NCBI GenBank assembly: GCA_003864495.1 | Contig: ML133421.1 | Span: forward strand, 2,914,001-2,978,000 | Direction: 5' to 3' | Source: Nemopilema nomurai | Lineage: Eukaryota > Cnidaria > Scyphozoa > Rhizostomeae > Rhizostomatidae | DNA: 64,000 nt | Shown here: piece after piece, positions 10,976 to 24,400 of the stretch | Layout of the letters: each line of letters starts with the position of its first letter | Numbering within the stretch: position 1 is the stretch's first letter | The notes under the pieces: generated by a model | What the model saw: only the letters and a program-made list of their open reading frames with translations | What the model was told of the DNA's origin: nothing | Database searches by the model: none | Translations under genes and position numbers: made by a program

Positions 10976-13900
10976 TCAAACGCTGTCGTTCTTGACTGGT
11001 GTAGTTGTCCTCTGTGAAAACGCCCTGAGTCTTTGTTCTCTTGCCCCGAGGCTCGCGCTTGCTTCTTCTTGAGCTTTCGATGCCTCCGCAGCGATCTCTT
11101 CTTGATGCTTTGCAACGGATTCCAGAAACTGCAAAAGGGCAACCATCTGTCAGTAATGTAAAGCTCAAGATTATGCCTGGATTTAACTTTCTGAAAGGGC
11201 GAACTTTATCCTTTAAGAAGCTGGTAAATTTCCGTTGAAGATGGTAGCATGATTGGGATCGTACTTACCTCTGGCCTTCTTGTATTCTTGGTATCAACAA
11301 AATCCTTGAATGCCTTGGCACCATGCAAAGTTGCTAGCACTTTGTCCTGAAAAAAACAATTTATTAAAAAACCTGTGATTTATCCTAAGTGGATGAGGTG
11401 AGGTGATGGTGTTTTGGTTGCGCTCTAAGGAAAGAAACATTAGATGGAATACTCACAAGGTCTTTGCTTTTCTGTTTGGATTCTGTCATTTTTTGTTGCT
11501 TGCTTTCTTTTGGGTCTTGTAGGCCAGTAGGTGGCACATTGCTTGTCCACTTTTTTGGGTCCAAGTACCATGGTGAGTGGTACTTTTTCACCCAGCTTGG
11601 CGTATATTGTGTTTCAAGCTATAAAAGTATTAAACATTAGATCTAGAAAGCATTAGATTATAAATGGCAACAACACTATTGGCTCAAACATATTAGCAAG
11701 CAGTGAAGTGGTGACTAAGGTAGAAGCATCACTTTGAAAGCCACCAAGAAGTAAATTTTATTAAGTCATTGTTGAGCATCTCTAGGCTTAAAACTTTGAT
11801 CATCAAATTATTGAATACTTTTAACGTTAATCCAAGAGGCTTTTTGATAACCATGAAATATGGATGAATTTCTTTAAATTGGTGACTTGTTTACAAGTGT
11901 TTTTCCTACTGTTTTTCAACATTTTAAAAATGAAAGGGAACTATCTGGCAAAAATGATAAAGAAACTCTATTTTAAGTTAATTGAACTTTGAATAATAAT
12001 GACCACCAAGTTATCAAGATTTTGAAATAAAAGCAGACAAATAGACAATACCTCTTGAGGTTTTCTTGACTTTTCTTTTGTAGAATCTTTTGTTGGTGCT
12101 ATATTTCCAGTTCTCAGCTCTGGGGGGACATTTGTCAATTCAACAACATGAATCGGAACTGAAAGCGCAGGCTGCATAGAAGGGAAGATTATGATTGTTT
12201 AAACTTGGAAACGGAAAACACAAACAATTCAATTCCATGCAATAAGCAATCCAAAAATACAAAAATTGATGGTAATTTATAACCAATTTCTCAATGCAGA
12301 TGGAAGAGCATCCTGTTTTTATTTTTTCAAAATATAATGCACCTACCTACAAGAAATACAGTTAAAATATTCTGAGAAGATTCATGAAACTTACTTTGGT
12401 TTCATAGCCACTTGCAAATAAACTATAGATGGTGGACTCTTCAATATTGTTTGTTTTACCACCCTGTACAAATGAGAGTACAATGCAATGAATAAAATGA
12501 ATTAAAGCCCCCAATAACATGGGTGCAGGAGATTTTAATTCAACTGATAACTTCTTGCTCATTCGTATGCTGAATTTACATTATCTAAAAGCAGCATCCA
12601 ATTTTAGATAAAACAGTGAAATACAATATTTTTATTCTGATCATTTTTGCTTTGACCTGAACATACCAAATTTCTGACCCAGTCACAAAACTCCTTTGTT
12701 ACATCATCAATGCCAGTTTCCTAAAACAAATGCTTGTGTGAAAGAACTATAAACTGTATAAACTAAAGATTGCAAAGCCTTGAGATACTCTAATGTGAAA
12801 TATGACCATGGGAAAGTGACAATTAAACTATATACCTCAGTTTCAACTACATTTCAGCCAAAATTGAGATCAGGCAGTGATTTCTGTTTGAATTTTCTGC
12901 ATTCAAAACTTTTGTCATGAAATGAAAATTAATGGAAAATTGCTGTCATTATTATTTTCAATAAGCTAATTTATGATTCTTTTTAAGGATATTAGATTTT
13001 GTCCAAATGTCTTATAACTTTCGGGTTAATGCACAACGGTACCAAATTTTCTTCAACACTTGACTACACAGTAACTAGATGATGTGACTTTTATCCATAT
13101 TATATTTATTTTGCTATTTTGCATATACCTGGGTCGGAGATTCCAGTCGTTTTTTCATTGCTCTAATACGTTCTTCGCGATTCACTTCAACCTGTTCTTG
13201 TAGCCATTTGTATTGATTTTTCTTTGCTGTCTCGATAGCATCTCTGTACCTGCAGAGCAAGCAATCAACTTTTGAAATTCTCACCAACAATTCATTTTTT
13301 TAGAACAATATTTAACAAATTGTTACAAAAAAGTCAGGATAAGAGCCACATCCAGTCATATCCTGGCCAAAAATTCCAATTTGAACCTAAAAATGTTTCA
13401 GGTGCTTGTGAAGGGGGAATAAAAAATCAACAAACCATAGACACTAAACAGCCAAAAGGGATAAGATGCAGAGCAATAACCTTTTCTTAGCTTGTAATGT
13501 TAATCAAACAATTTTTCTAAATGTCAAAAAAAGGAAAAATCTTGGAGGAAAGGGAAACAAACATTCAGCAAGGAAACGTTATTGCTTCAAACTGTAATCT
13601 TAATCCATTAAAGCAATTGAAAAAATGAAGAAATAGTTTCAATGACCACACATTTGATTTGCAGAAATGACAACTTACCCAGAACAAAGTTCTCTTGAGT
13701 ATGACCTGCCTACCTAAGTACCAAATGAACAAAAAGACAATCAAATAGTTAAAAGGCTAAAAGAAAATCTTAAAACAAAAGCATTTAAATGAAATAGGAT
13801 TCAAATACATTTGCTACATACCTCAAATATATCTGAGTCATTTGATTTTGAATCCTGTGCATCAATTTCTGACTGAAAAGAAGATGGCTGAAACTAAGTG

Positions 13901-15845
13901 GTGTCTGAAACAGTTAAATAGCTTTTCTGGAAAACATTTCAGTAAGAAAAATAATGCTATTGAGGAAAAATATTCAAGAATTCTTTTGGTACAGTTAAAT
14001 CTTGAAGATATTTGACAACGCTGATTCAAGATCTTGTGAGCGTGACAATTTTACCAACCAGGGACATGATGATGATGAAGCAGAACCCTACTTTCAAAGG
14101 TGAAAGAAAATGTGCAGACCCCAATACAGTTTAGTGGACAGAAGACAATAATAAGTTGACAAACCTTTTGTGCTGTAGACTGAGAATCTTCATCTGCAAG
14201 GTTCATTGCTGGGTCTAACAGTTCCACTATTTCTTCAAATAGCTGTTAAAAGTTAAGGCAACATTATTTAGGGCTTTTAATATTTAAAAAGAAATATGGT
14301 TTCTTACTACCAAATATGATTGCATTCTGCCAACATTGAAATGATCTTTCTTGAGCCACTACCCAAATCATGATAAAGAAGCCATAGAAATACTTCACAA
14401 AATTCATCTTCAAAGATAAAATGGCACCTTTCTTTATGGACCACACTGAAGACGAAGGCAGTGCTGTATGCAATGTTCTTGAATTCAAAAGCAAAACAGC
14501 AGAAGAAAATGTTTTTGGTATAAAAACAATTCTATGATAATTGATGAGCTTTGTCTTTAGTATGGCTTGTGTTGGAATATTCTTATAATGCATATTGAAA
14601 ATGCATTTTTAAGAAGCTCTTCTTGAGAAAAAAAAATTTGCCTCTGTTGTGATTAAAAAATTCATTTTCACAGTACAACTAAATCAGCTTCCTATTCTAG
14701 TTTTGAGAATTTGAAAAATCACATCATTTATTTTTAAAAAGCCATCACATTACAGGCCATCACTATTGAGTAAAACGTCTATACCTCTGGAGGAACAGAC
14801 TCTTCAAAGTGAGGGAATAATGCAAGTGGATGCTCCAAAAGGGCTTTTTCTATATCTTCAATTCTTCTCCTTCTTCTGCACTGCTGTGGCAACTGCCTTA
14901 TCAACATAAACATATAATACATTAGGCACATTGTTCATTAAAAGATTTGCAAGTTATGCTATTTTTCTATAATATTTAGCATAAAAGAAAATGTCAAAAG
15001 TTTTTGCTTTAATCAACCAAAGCACTTTCTTATATATTCAATGCAAAAAGAATATTCAAAGCAACCCTTACCAACTGTCAAACATCAGTTAAAAATGATA
15101 GAAAATGACAGAAAATTGACAAAGTAAATTGCCAGTTACAGGTTAAAAACAGTAGAGGGTTTTAGAAACAGGTAAATCATGAATTTTTCATTACTATTTT
15201 CAAAAAAAGATCTAAGAATCTTGAAATCATGATTGCATTATTTCATGTCTTTGGGACTTTTGCAGTATAACAACAATGAACATCAATAAGTGTAGAATCA
15301 TTTTGATTGAGGCACATACTATGTGAGTAGATACTAGCATCTCTACAAACACAGATCTAGTAGACCAGTGGAAAATCTTACTTTTGATAAACTGCTTCAT
15401 CTTTTGGCAAATGCTTTGCAATCATCTGCTTTGGCTTCCTTTGGCAATCAGAATCAATGCCAAATAAATTTGGTTCCAAGCCCTTTGATCCCTATAGCAT
15501 TGGGAAAAATATAAATTTTAAAAAATATAAAAGTACATTAATCAAACCTGTGTGAGAGAAAATTAGAAAAATAAATGAACAAAATTACATAAAAATAACA
15601 AAATATCTTTACATGTTTACCATGCAGAAACTTCATAAATTTGTTACTGTGATAAGAAATGGCTGATTTAAAAAAAGCAGTTGATTACCTTTATGACTAG
15701 ATCTGAGCCAACAGGGGGTGGCTTTCCATCTCTGAAATCATCCAGCCCGTCTTTCAAAAATGTCCATGATGATGCAGTTAGTCTCGGTTTCCAGTCCTTC
15801 TTATTTATAGGCTTAGAGTACTTTGCATGTAGTCTTTCCTTGTAC
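10976..15845 (-). CDS. FAM47E: FAM47E-like protein (13 exons seen, first exon uncertain)
   Basis: Exons in transcript order: 15845-15689, 15491-15382, 14896-14785, 14242-14165, 13872-13822, 13713-13679, 13249-13129, 12720-12667, 12463-12395, 12171-12052, 11618-11457, 11346-11269, 11128-10976. Phases join throughout, giving 432 residues after the missing start. Family marks in order: FLKDGLDDFRDGKPPP near the N-terminus, an Arg-rich helix then LLEHPLALFP, ELLDPAMNLADE, a stretch KEFCDWV, SLFASGYETK, PSWVKKYHSPWYLDPKKW, and AFKDFVDTKNTRRPEFLE near the C-terminus. The same blocks occur in mammalian FAM47E. Human FAM47E is reported to associate with PRMT5 and affect histone methylation; in this organism the role is inferred only. 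The acceptor of exon 14896-14785 (GATAAG|G) has a weak pyrimidine tract but is the only one that keeps frame. The stop lies 180 bp from the NFXL1 stop on the other strand. Confidence 0.88.
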
Positions 15846-16058
15846 CTATAGAAGAAAGATAATGACATCTATTCACAATTAGGTTCAACCAATTTTTCCT
15901 TCAAAATCTGAAGATCACTGTAAAAAGATTCATTCATTCAGCTGCTTTATTCATGATAAATAAGCGACCTTAAATTGCACTTATTCTAATTCTATGATTG
16001 GTCTCCTTGCATAATAATTACCAAACTCAAAAACATACAATTATTAATTAAGGTAATA

Positions 16059-16128
16059 CTTGTTGAGTTTGCATTGCATTATCCATTATCCATTAAAATT
16101 CTTGTTGAGTTTGCATTGCATTATCCAT
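16059..16128. repeat. 28-bp direct repeat
   Basis: Two identical copies of a 28-bp word beginning CTTGTTGAGTTTGCATTGC occur at 16059-16086 and 16101-16128, separated by a partial copy of their own end (ATTATCCAT). It is a local duplication in the long first intron or upstream region of the FAM47E-like gene. Confidence 0.85.
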
Positions 16129-17532
16129 CTGAGAAATCCTTGTGGGTATCTCGGGCTAACCTAATGTAAACATGGTACTTAACTCAATTTGTGTAAATCT
16201 GTTTGGCTGTTCCTTAAACTTACTGTCGTTACTGGGAAAATTCAATATGTTTTATCATATCAGATCAAACACCCTGTAATTTGCGAACGTCAAAACAAGC
16301 ATCACTATAGGACTTTGCTCAATTAAACAAAAGACATTAATGTGCCACTGCAAATGATTAGATAGGTAGAGCTTTAGCTAGTAGAGAACCAGTAGAAACT
16401 CAACCTGCTCCTTATTCCTTTTCATTCAGTAAACCGTTTTATAAAGGAAACATTCTCCAGTTCGACAATTATAAGGAAGTCTTCATCCACTAAAGTTCTC
16501 ATAGAAGCTCTGAATTTGTTAAAGAAACATTAGATTAACGTCCACGGCTTGCTCTCTAGAGGAGCAGTCAGTGGATTCGTCATAGGCGAAGTCGTGGCGT
16601 AATAACTTTCACCGATGAGCTTGTTTGAAAAACTTATGACTGGACTCACCAAGGCTGATGCCTTATACGACTCTTGTCCTTTGTTGGAACTAGGAGCAAA
16701 TCATATTTGCTTTCAGCCATATTCAAATCCCAAAAGTTTTTGCAGCCTGTTGATAACTTTAAGGCCTAAATTTGAAATGAGCAGAGGTGTCCTGAGATTT
16801 CAACTGTTGCCATGGAAACACAGGTCAACGCTCCTGCACATGGGTATACATAAGCCATAGACATAAGCAGCTGCCTCCGTTGCACCATATCGACACTATG
16901 CATGTGTGATTTATGTATAAGGTTATTATTTACTGATACTTGGTACTTTTATTAAAAATATTACATCTTTGTGTGTACATTGCAAAGCATATGAAAAAAT
17001 CGCGTGTCATGAAGGAATTTTTGTCCTCAAGTTCTGTTGAAAAGCATAAATTATCTTTTCAAACACCTCTAATGTCTAAGTGCCTGGTATGTCTTGCCAC
17101 GGTAAAATTGAAGTCCTGCAACGTGATACTCCCCATTACAAAATTACTTTCTTCGGCGGGCAAATCCCACCTCCCAAACAAACGCGTCATTCACAGATCT
17201 TGAAAAAATGTGCGATGTCGTACAAAAGCTACTTCAAATATGCGATAATTATGTTTCCGTTTTTTCTTGTCGTTACTTAGAATTAGATAGACACTCACAG
17301 TGTTAAGCCGGTAACAAACAAATATTGTTTAGTCACCACCATGTGTAGGCAGTCATCAGTCACAATGGAAACTGATGATGCGTAGATACAAGGAACTATT
17401 TAAAATGGCATAGAAGAACCAGTTGTTCTTACTAAGTACTTCTTTGTCCGACACTTCTAAGTGAATGCAAACGTCAGCGTATGACGTTATGTGGTACGAA
17501 GGAAATACTTTAAATTCCCAGGCAGGCGATAC

Positions 17533-17570
17533 TTTTCCAACCCAAGTGCGCAGTGGATGCGACAAAGCAT
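17533..17570 (-). CDS. Candidate first coding exon of the FAM47E-like gene
   Basis: A 38-bp minus-strand exon starts ATG CTT TGT CGC and ends GAA AA before GTATCG. Its phase (two spare bases) fits exon 15845-15689, which needs two bases to make a Lys codon ahead of YKERLHAKY. The peptide would be MLCRIHCALGLEK. The donor is mediocre and I know no conserved N-terminus to compare, so this is only the best candidate found between 15.8 and 18 kb. Confidence 0.25.
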
Positions 17571-17656
17571 CACGAGAGCTGGCAAGTTTTCAAAGACAGA
17601 AGATTATTGTGAATCAGCGTCTGAAGGTCCTTTGATAGACTGACAGCCTCGAAGAG

Positions 17657-17716
17657 ATGGCTGCGCATCTGGTTACCCAGAACCCCGCGAAGACTCGATT
17701 CTATGGACAAATCTAC
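17657..17716 (+). CDS. Candidate first coding exon of an unknown gene
   Basis: The frame ATG GCT GCG CAT CTG codes for MAAHLVTQNPAKTRFYGQIY and ends exactly at a strong donor, TAC|GTGAGT, with an in-frame stop upstream of the ATG. Codon choice looks protein-coding. A possible second exon follows at about 17836 (after TTACAG) but runs only about 17 codons to a stop before the 3' end of the SLC6 gene. I do not recognise the protein. It sits 87 bp from the candidate FAM47E start on the other strand, which would make a shared promoter. Confidence 0.3.
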
Positions 17717-18460
17717 GTGAGTCTAGATTAGAGGAGAGCCAAGAGAGGGGCAAGCTTCAGAGAAAAACCAATATTACAAAAATTGTGAAAAGAAACATCA
17801 CATAAGTGATACATCAACTCCGTCTACAGTTACAGATAAAGCCCATAGATCACGACAAACCCTTCACGGCAACGTCAGCACAGATCTAGGGCAACGGCCA
17901 GTTGCCAAGGAAACAACTGTAATGGAGGTGTGTAAGGGCATTATAGTACGACGATGCAATGCTACAGTTTCTAGGAACATATATCGTAATACAAGCAAAT
18001 AAAATTATTCCAATAATTAAATAGCAAGAATAAAATTAATCACACTATATATTACATTTTCTGACCGATAATTAAACTGAGTCTGTACTTTTACTTAGAA
18101 GATGCTCACCGACATGCTTTGACAAGACTACATTTATTTGATTTAAATCTTTCTTCTGAAAGACCCAATTTGAATACCACCGCGTTTTATGTGACTCTGT
18201 ATATTGCTTTGACAAATCCGAAAAGGTGCTGCAGTGACTAGGAGGGTGGGGCTACATCACGAATGGGGTATAGGTAAGGTGGCTGAAAATGATGATGAAA
18301 ATGAGGATCTACATCGCTTCTTGTGACATGCATCGGAGCTCAATCTATTTGAATCTGGCAACAAAACCAAAGCAACAACTTAAAAATGTGCACACATAGG
18401 TAGTCCCATATAATTATGTACGATCAGTCAACCGTCTGCAAAGCGAATTGCCCAGGACGA
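17717..18460. other. Intergenic, 3' flank of the SLC6 gene
   Basis: No convincing exon. On the minus strand an AATAAA at 18133-18138 lies about 325 bp past the SLC6 stop and could be its poly(A) signal. The rest is AT-rich and unremarkable. Confidence 0.45.
18133..18138 (-). promoter_or_regulatory. Possible poly(A) signal of the SLC6 gene
   Basis: AATAAA on the minus strand about 325 bp after the stop codon, with no closer canonical hexamer noticed. Confidence 0.35.
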
Positions 18461-21400
18461 TCACACTTTTGAGTGCAATTGGGTTTTCCGCTCGTGTTGC
18501 AGCTCCAGTTTCTTGATGGCGATGTCCTCTTGCCTGATCATCTTCTCCATAACCTCTGGCGGGATCCTCCTCGATTTGTCGTGCCACGAGGGGTCTGGGT
18601 AGTAATTTGATATTCCAGAAAGGAAGACATTTCGAAAGCCTTGACGCCAGTTCTTTGGCCAGTTCTTCACCAAATAAATTGGCAATGGAAACACGGATGC
18701 CAACACCAAAACAACTGCCAGTGCTTCGCCCCATCCGGGGTAAGTCAATCTTGTCGTAGAATTTTTCTCACCAGGGAACAACGTGCTGTAAGGTTTCTGA
18801 AAGATAAACCATTAACTATGGTAACAATTTTACTGTATTTGCTCAAGCTTGCTTACCACTATGAGTGAATATGAGTTAACTTGAGATAATTTTATGTTGC
18901 GAGCTGGTTAAAAAATTGTCTCTGTGACAACGCTCATAAAATTAAAATAACCCTTTGACAAGAAACTGGTGAAGGTCTGAAAAACCCTTCTTTCGTATTC
19001 AAAGAATTGATCCTTTTATAAAACAGAACAAAACATTGATCATTCTAAACTGATCAAATGAAATATAATTTTGAATGTTAACTAAGCAAAAATACTTTTC
19101 TGGGATATTCTAAAGTGTTGTTATATGTATAATTCTGATTCAAATGTTGAACATACCTGCAAACAACCCACGTAAACCAAGTAAGTTGGCTTTTCCTTAG
19201 CAGTCTGAATAACGCTTGCGATAAAAATGAAGAACATAACCAATGGAGAGATGTACTTCCAACAAAGGACCCAGAAGAAGAAAGGCCTGCTGCCAGCCAT
19301 GTATTCAATGTCATTTGACAATCTGAAACAAATTAGAAGCCATGCTTTAATTACAGATAACACTGGATGGTAAAGGAACTTTAAAGGTAGAACTAAAAAT
19401 TTGTTTTATCCATTTCATTTGCAAATCTAGAAAAATTCCAGGATCTGTTACCAATCTGCAACTCAGTATTCAAATCTGGGTGTAAATAGACAAAATAAGA
19501 CCAGAATTGCATTTTGGTAAATTGTCTTATAATATTTCAAACAACCATAGATTGCACCATCAGCAATTAATTAAAAAATAACACTAAATGCAGTTGAAAT
19601 GTAGCTCTATGGAGAAATTATTAAGACATCACACACAGCACAAACGGAAGTTTTAATGGGAAAAAAGAAAGGAAAGGAGAGACATAAAAACCTGGTCAAG
19701 TCTGACAATTTTAATTGGAGGGTCACTCTATATCAAAGGAGGACAGGCAATAACAACTGGCCTCTCCGTTTAAGGTGCTGTCTTGGCAATCATGCGCCTG
19801 GTTTATAAGCACACTTTAAATCATGCTCCTTGTTGACTATTATACAAAGAGCCTTGCCAATTCGAAATCAATTTATATCTAAATAAACCGTTGCTTCTTG
19901 CAATCCCTCTTTTGACAAAATTGTTATTGCCAAGTGAAAGCAAACGCCTCTTGAATATATTTCTGGTCAATAACCAATAACCATTGATAAAACCACAACA
20001 ATAAATGTGTTTATTTTTTTGCTTTTAGTGTTCTATTAAGTTGTTTGTTTGAGCACATGCCCACTAAAATACTAAGGGAGAGGCCTGTAACAATGACTGG
20101 AGTGAAAGAGAAAAGAGAAACTTTGTGTCCATGCCTAACAGCATTGCTTTGACAATGATGAAGATCAAATTTACTTGAGGTTAGTGAAGGAAAAGACAAT
20201 GGGATGCTTTGATTTCAAGAGAAGCAACTGGAAAACATCTGTGCACTTAAAATAGGCAAAAAGCTGATTTTGTCTCACCTATCAGTTCCATACACCCAAC
20301 CAATGGCAACAACTTGGAACAAGGAAATTATCAGCAAGGGGAGTGGAACAGAATAATCATCAAAGATTTGGAATAAATAAAATCCATTTCCACAGACTAG
20401 TGCAAGCTCAACAAAGAACATGATGATTGCTATGATTCCTAAGGGAGGCAAGAAAAATCAGTTGAATTTCACCATGGCATTCAGTAACAAGGAGTTGGCC
20501 AACAAAATGTCTTGCTAACATAGAAATAATGGCACTGTTAGAAATTATATTTCTGAACTTTTTAGCACTTTTATACAATGACCATTGCTTTGACAGGCAA
20601 TATAGAGGCAACTTTAAAGTAGCATGTTAACTCAGCTGAGAGTTTTTTTTAATTCCGAGTTTGTCACTAGCGTCCATTGCTGTACATACTTTTCCTAGCC
20701 CCAAATAACAAGTGAAGTTGAAAAAATAAAATGCTATGATTGTCTCATAATAGCAAGAAGTATTGAAAAATAAAATGGAATACATACCCATGAAATACTC
20801 CTTCCGCATAGTGACCCATTTCAGATCATACAGGGGTGCAACAGCACCTTCCAGTGTACCGAATTCCGAATCAATTCCAAGAAGAATTAACATGAAGAAA
20901 AACAGGATGGCCCACAATGGAGAGACATCCATGAGAAGAAATGCTTCGCAAAAAGTCATGAAGGCTAGGCCAGGGCCGGGGCTGATTTCAGTTACTTTTG
21001 TGCCAGTGACATGCTGCCTGTGACCAAGAAAAGAAAAGACAACTATCCCAGAGAACAAAGATGTCCCACAGTTGGCCAGCACCACAATGATGGCGTCACG
21101 ATTGCAGTTGTTTTTTCTTGGCATGTAACTTGAAAATGCGATCAAAGCACCAAAACCAATACTTAGACTGTAGAACATTTGTGTTGCAGCATCCATCCAT
21201 GCTCTAGGTTCCAAGACCTTTTCCCACTAAAAAAAAATAAAATTTTGATCAACCTCAAATGTGAACATAAACACAACAAATGAGAAAAAGTATTCTTTTC
21301 ACAAAAAGTAAATAATCTAGAAGAAATTGGTTAGCTTCAATTCTCATAGCTAAGAGTGTATGCTGATACTACCTCCAGATACTGGCAGGAGATTACACAC

Positions 21401-24400
21401 CTCTGGTTTGAAAAATGCTTTGATTCCGTCTCCAGCACCTTCCAAGGTCACACCACGAATGAAGAGAATTAACATGATGATGTATGGAAAGGTTGCTGTG
21501 AAATACACAGCCTGCAAAATTAACAATAATATGTTACATACAAATTACAGAAATCATGGTGATGAAATCTTGTGTGCAAAAAAATTCATGAAATGAGAAA
21601 CTCTAAGTGAACCAGCCTCATATGCATTTGAAAATGTCATAAATCACAAATGAAAGCTGCACCCTCCAACCTTGATGACGGACCTTAGAAACAAAATCAC
21701 CTTAATATGTACTCACTGGTTGTACTCACCGCACTCTGCCACAAAAACATCCTTTGATGAATTTGACTTCATTGCTACACATGTGGCTTATTAGCTACGA
21801 GCAAGGCACTACACTGGTTTAAAAAGCAGGAGGCCAGTCAGGGTTTTTGGATACAGCTTTCACTTTAAACTAACATTTTGACAGACCCATAAATTTTTTC
21901 AGGCAAAAAACATCATAATTTATTGTACTGTTATCTGGCCAATAAGCCCTTTATTGTTCACAGAATGTTTGACATAAGAGATGCATATAAGTCATCCTAT
22001 TGAATGGTGTGCCTCATTCCAAAGTGTTAAATGCACAATTGCACAGCCTACCAATATAAATTTCAAAATAGCAAATGGAGAAGAAATCAAGAAATTGAAA
22101 GACAATTTTTCTTACTGTTCCTTTCAGATTTAATTCATTCAAATCTTTAGCTCTCCAGTGAGAGCAATTCTGTTAAAATTCGTCTGATTGAACCTATGTA
22201 AGGTTCACTTAGCTGTCAATTAGCCTAGCAGCTCAGGCAAGCTCTACAAAAGAGCGTTAATGTTTTAATATCAATGGGAATATATAATCTTATTTACTGA
22301 ACTTGTTAGGCTAAATATTCAACAACAGCCATAACTTTTTTATGTGTATAAACAAATAATTGGAAGTGTTAGTTGTTTTTTCTTTGTCTTCTCGTGGTCA
22401 AAATCAATAGCAAACAACAATTTTTAAAACAGTACAGCCTAAAGCCCAAGTATATTCATCTTTGAAACTGACAGGTAGGCTGAAATAATTTAAATAATTT
22501 CATGTTTGTTGTCCTCACATTGTTTGCAGGGTGATAAACATTTACCAAATTTTTTGCATCTTCAGACCCATTTTGAAAAAAGAGTGAAATTGACCATCAC
22601 ATTAAAAGGCTACTAGGCTGGAATTGACCATCACATTAAAACCAGGTCTTTGAATTTAGACAATACACAAACACGCAAACACAAGCAAGCAGACAAAAAC
22701 ACACACACCAACACACACAACAAAAAGTGTCTATTGATAAATAGTGCATATATTCAATAGGTTAAGTTGGTAAAAATATCTTCTTAAGCAAAATTGCATG
22801 GAACTAAATAACAGAGGGGCAGAAATTGTATTTAGGTTCCAAAAGTGGATTTCAAGAAAATTTTGACAAAATAATCATGAAAGATAAACCAAAGTTAAAA
22901 ATCTACCTTGCCACTGGACTTGACACCTTTTAGGACACAGAGATATGTAATGACCCAGGCAACAAACAAACATCCAAAAAGTTTCCAGTTGATTCCATCT
23001 CCAACACTGTCTATACTTGTTGAAACGGTAAGTCCTCTTTGATACCAATAAAATTCTGTTGGATTGTGAACACAGCAATCGGGAAAACCATCAACTTTTG
23101 CTTTTATAGTTGCTGTAACATTACTGATGAAATAATCAGATTGATTTCTCAATGACCATACAGTATAGTTCTTTTTCAACATTGAGAATTCTGGGTATCC
23201 AGGACAGTTTTCAATCTTCCATGGTAGATCCGATGTAAATGATATGAAGAAGTAATAAACACACCATGTTATAATGACAATGTAATATAGACACATGGCA
23301 AACGACACCATCACACAGCCTATGCCTACACCAAAGAATGCTGGGTGTACATTGTTCCATACACGAACAGCACTTTGCTTCATTCTTTGCCCAAGTGCAT
23401 ATTCCATAATAAATAATGGGATTCCTTCAATGATCATCATTGTGAAATATGGTATGAGAAAGGCACCTAAAACAAGAAAATTATGATCTAGAAATTTAAC
23501 TGAAAATCAGATACATAGTGCACACATCTTTTTTGGACCATTTGCATCATTGGGTATAGGGCTCTTTGATATTAAATTAAGTAAAGGACTTCTTTCGAAA
23601 AGGGCTGCAGTGCTACATTGCTAAAAATGATGAATAAAAAGGCTAAAAATGGTCTATTGCCATTTAATCACCTATGCGCAGGGGCATTTTCCCTAGATAT
23701 ATATATATATATAAAACTTGATACACAAGTAGCTTTGCTATTCCTCAGAATATCTGTACTTACATTCGGGCCAAATTTATTAAAAGAATCCATATTAGTG
23801 CGGTTTTCCTAAATATTCAGTTCTGTACTACAAAGCACTTGTTCAAATTAACTGTTCATTATAATTTTCTTCTATGAGTCGTTGCTTTTGCATAATATTC
23901 ATATTCTGTATAACAACACCTCTGCACAACATTTAAGCAGAATTAGACTTGAATAGGGAAACAAGACTCTGAACACCTCCTTGCAATCAGAAACATAAGA
24001 GGTAGGCATCTATGGTACAAGAGCTGGGTGTAAGGCATCTGTTATGCAAGACCTTGGAAATTCATTCACTTGACAGCTTATAATTGGCTTTATGGAGTCA
24101 ATAAAAAGCAAGCAAAAAGTACCTCCTCCATGTTTCTGGGCTAAGTATGGAAACCGCCAGACATTGCCAACTCCAACAGCCAGCCCGATTGAAGCAAGTA
24201 GAAACTCTGTTTTGCTTCCCCATGCTTCACGGCTTTCAGCTTCAGTTACAGCTTTATCCAACTGCTCTTCTAACTCAATATCATCATCTGTATCTTTTAT
24301 AAGTGCGTCAGATCTCTCACCGTCCTTCAGGTGAACAACTGTTTCACCTACAAATGAAACAAGGGTTGATCGTTCTTTAACTGTTCTTGACTCATTTAGG

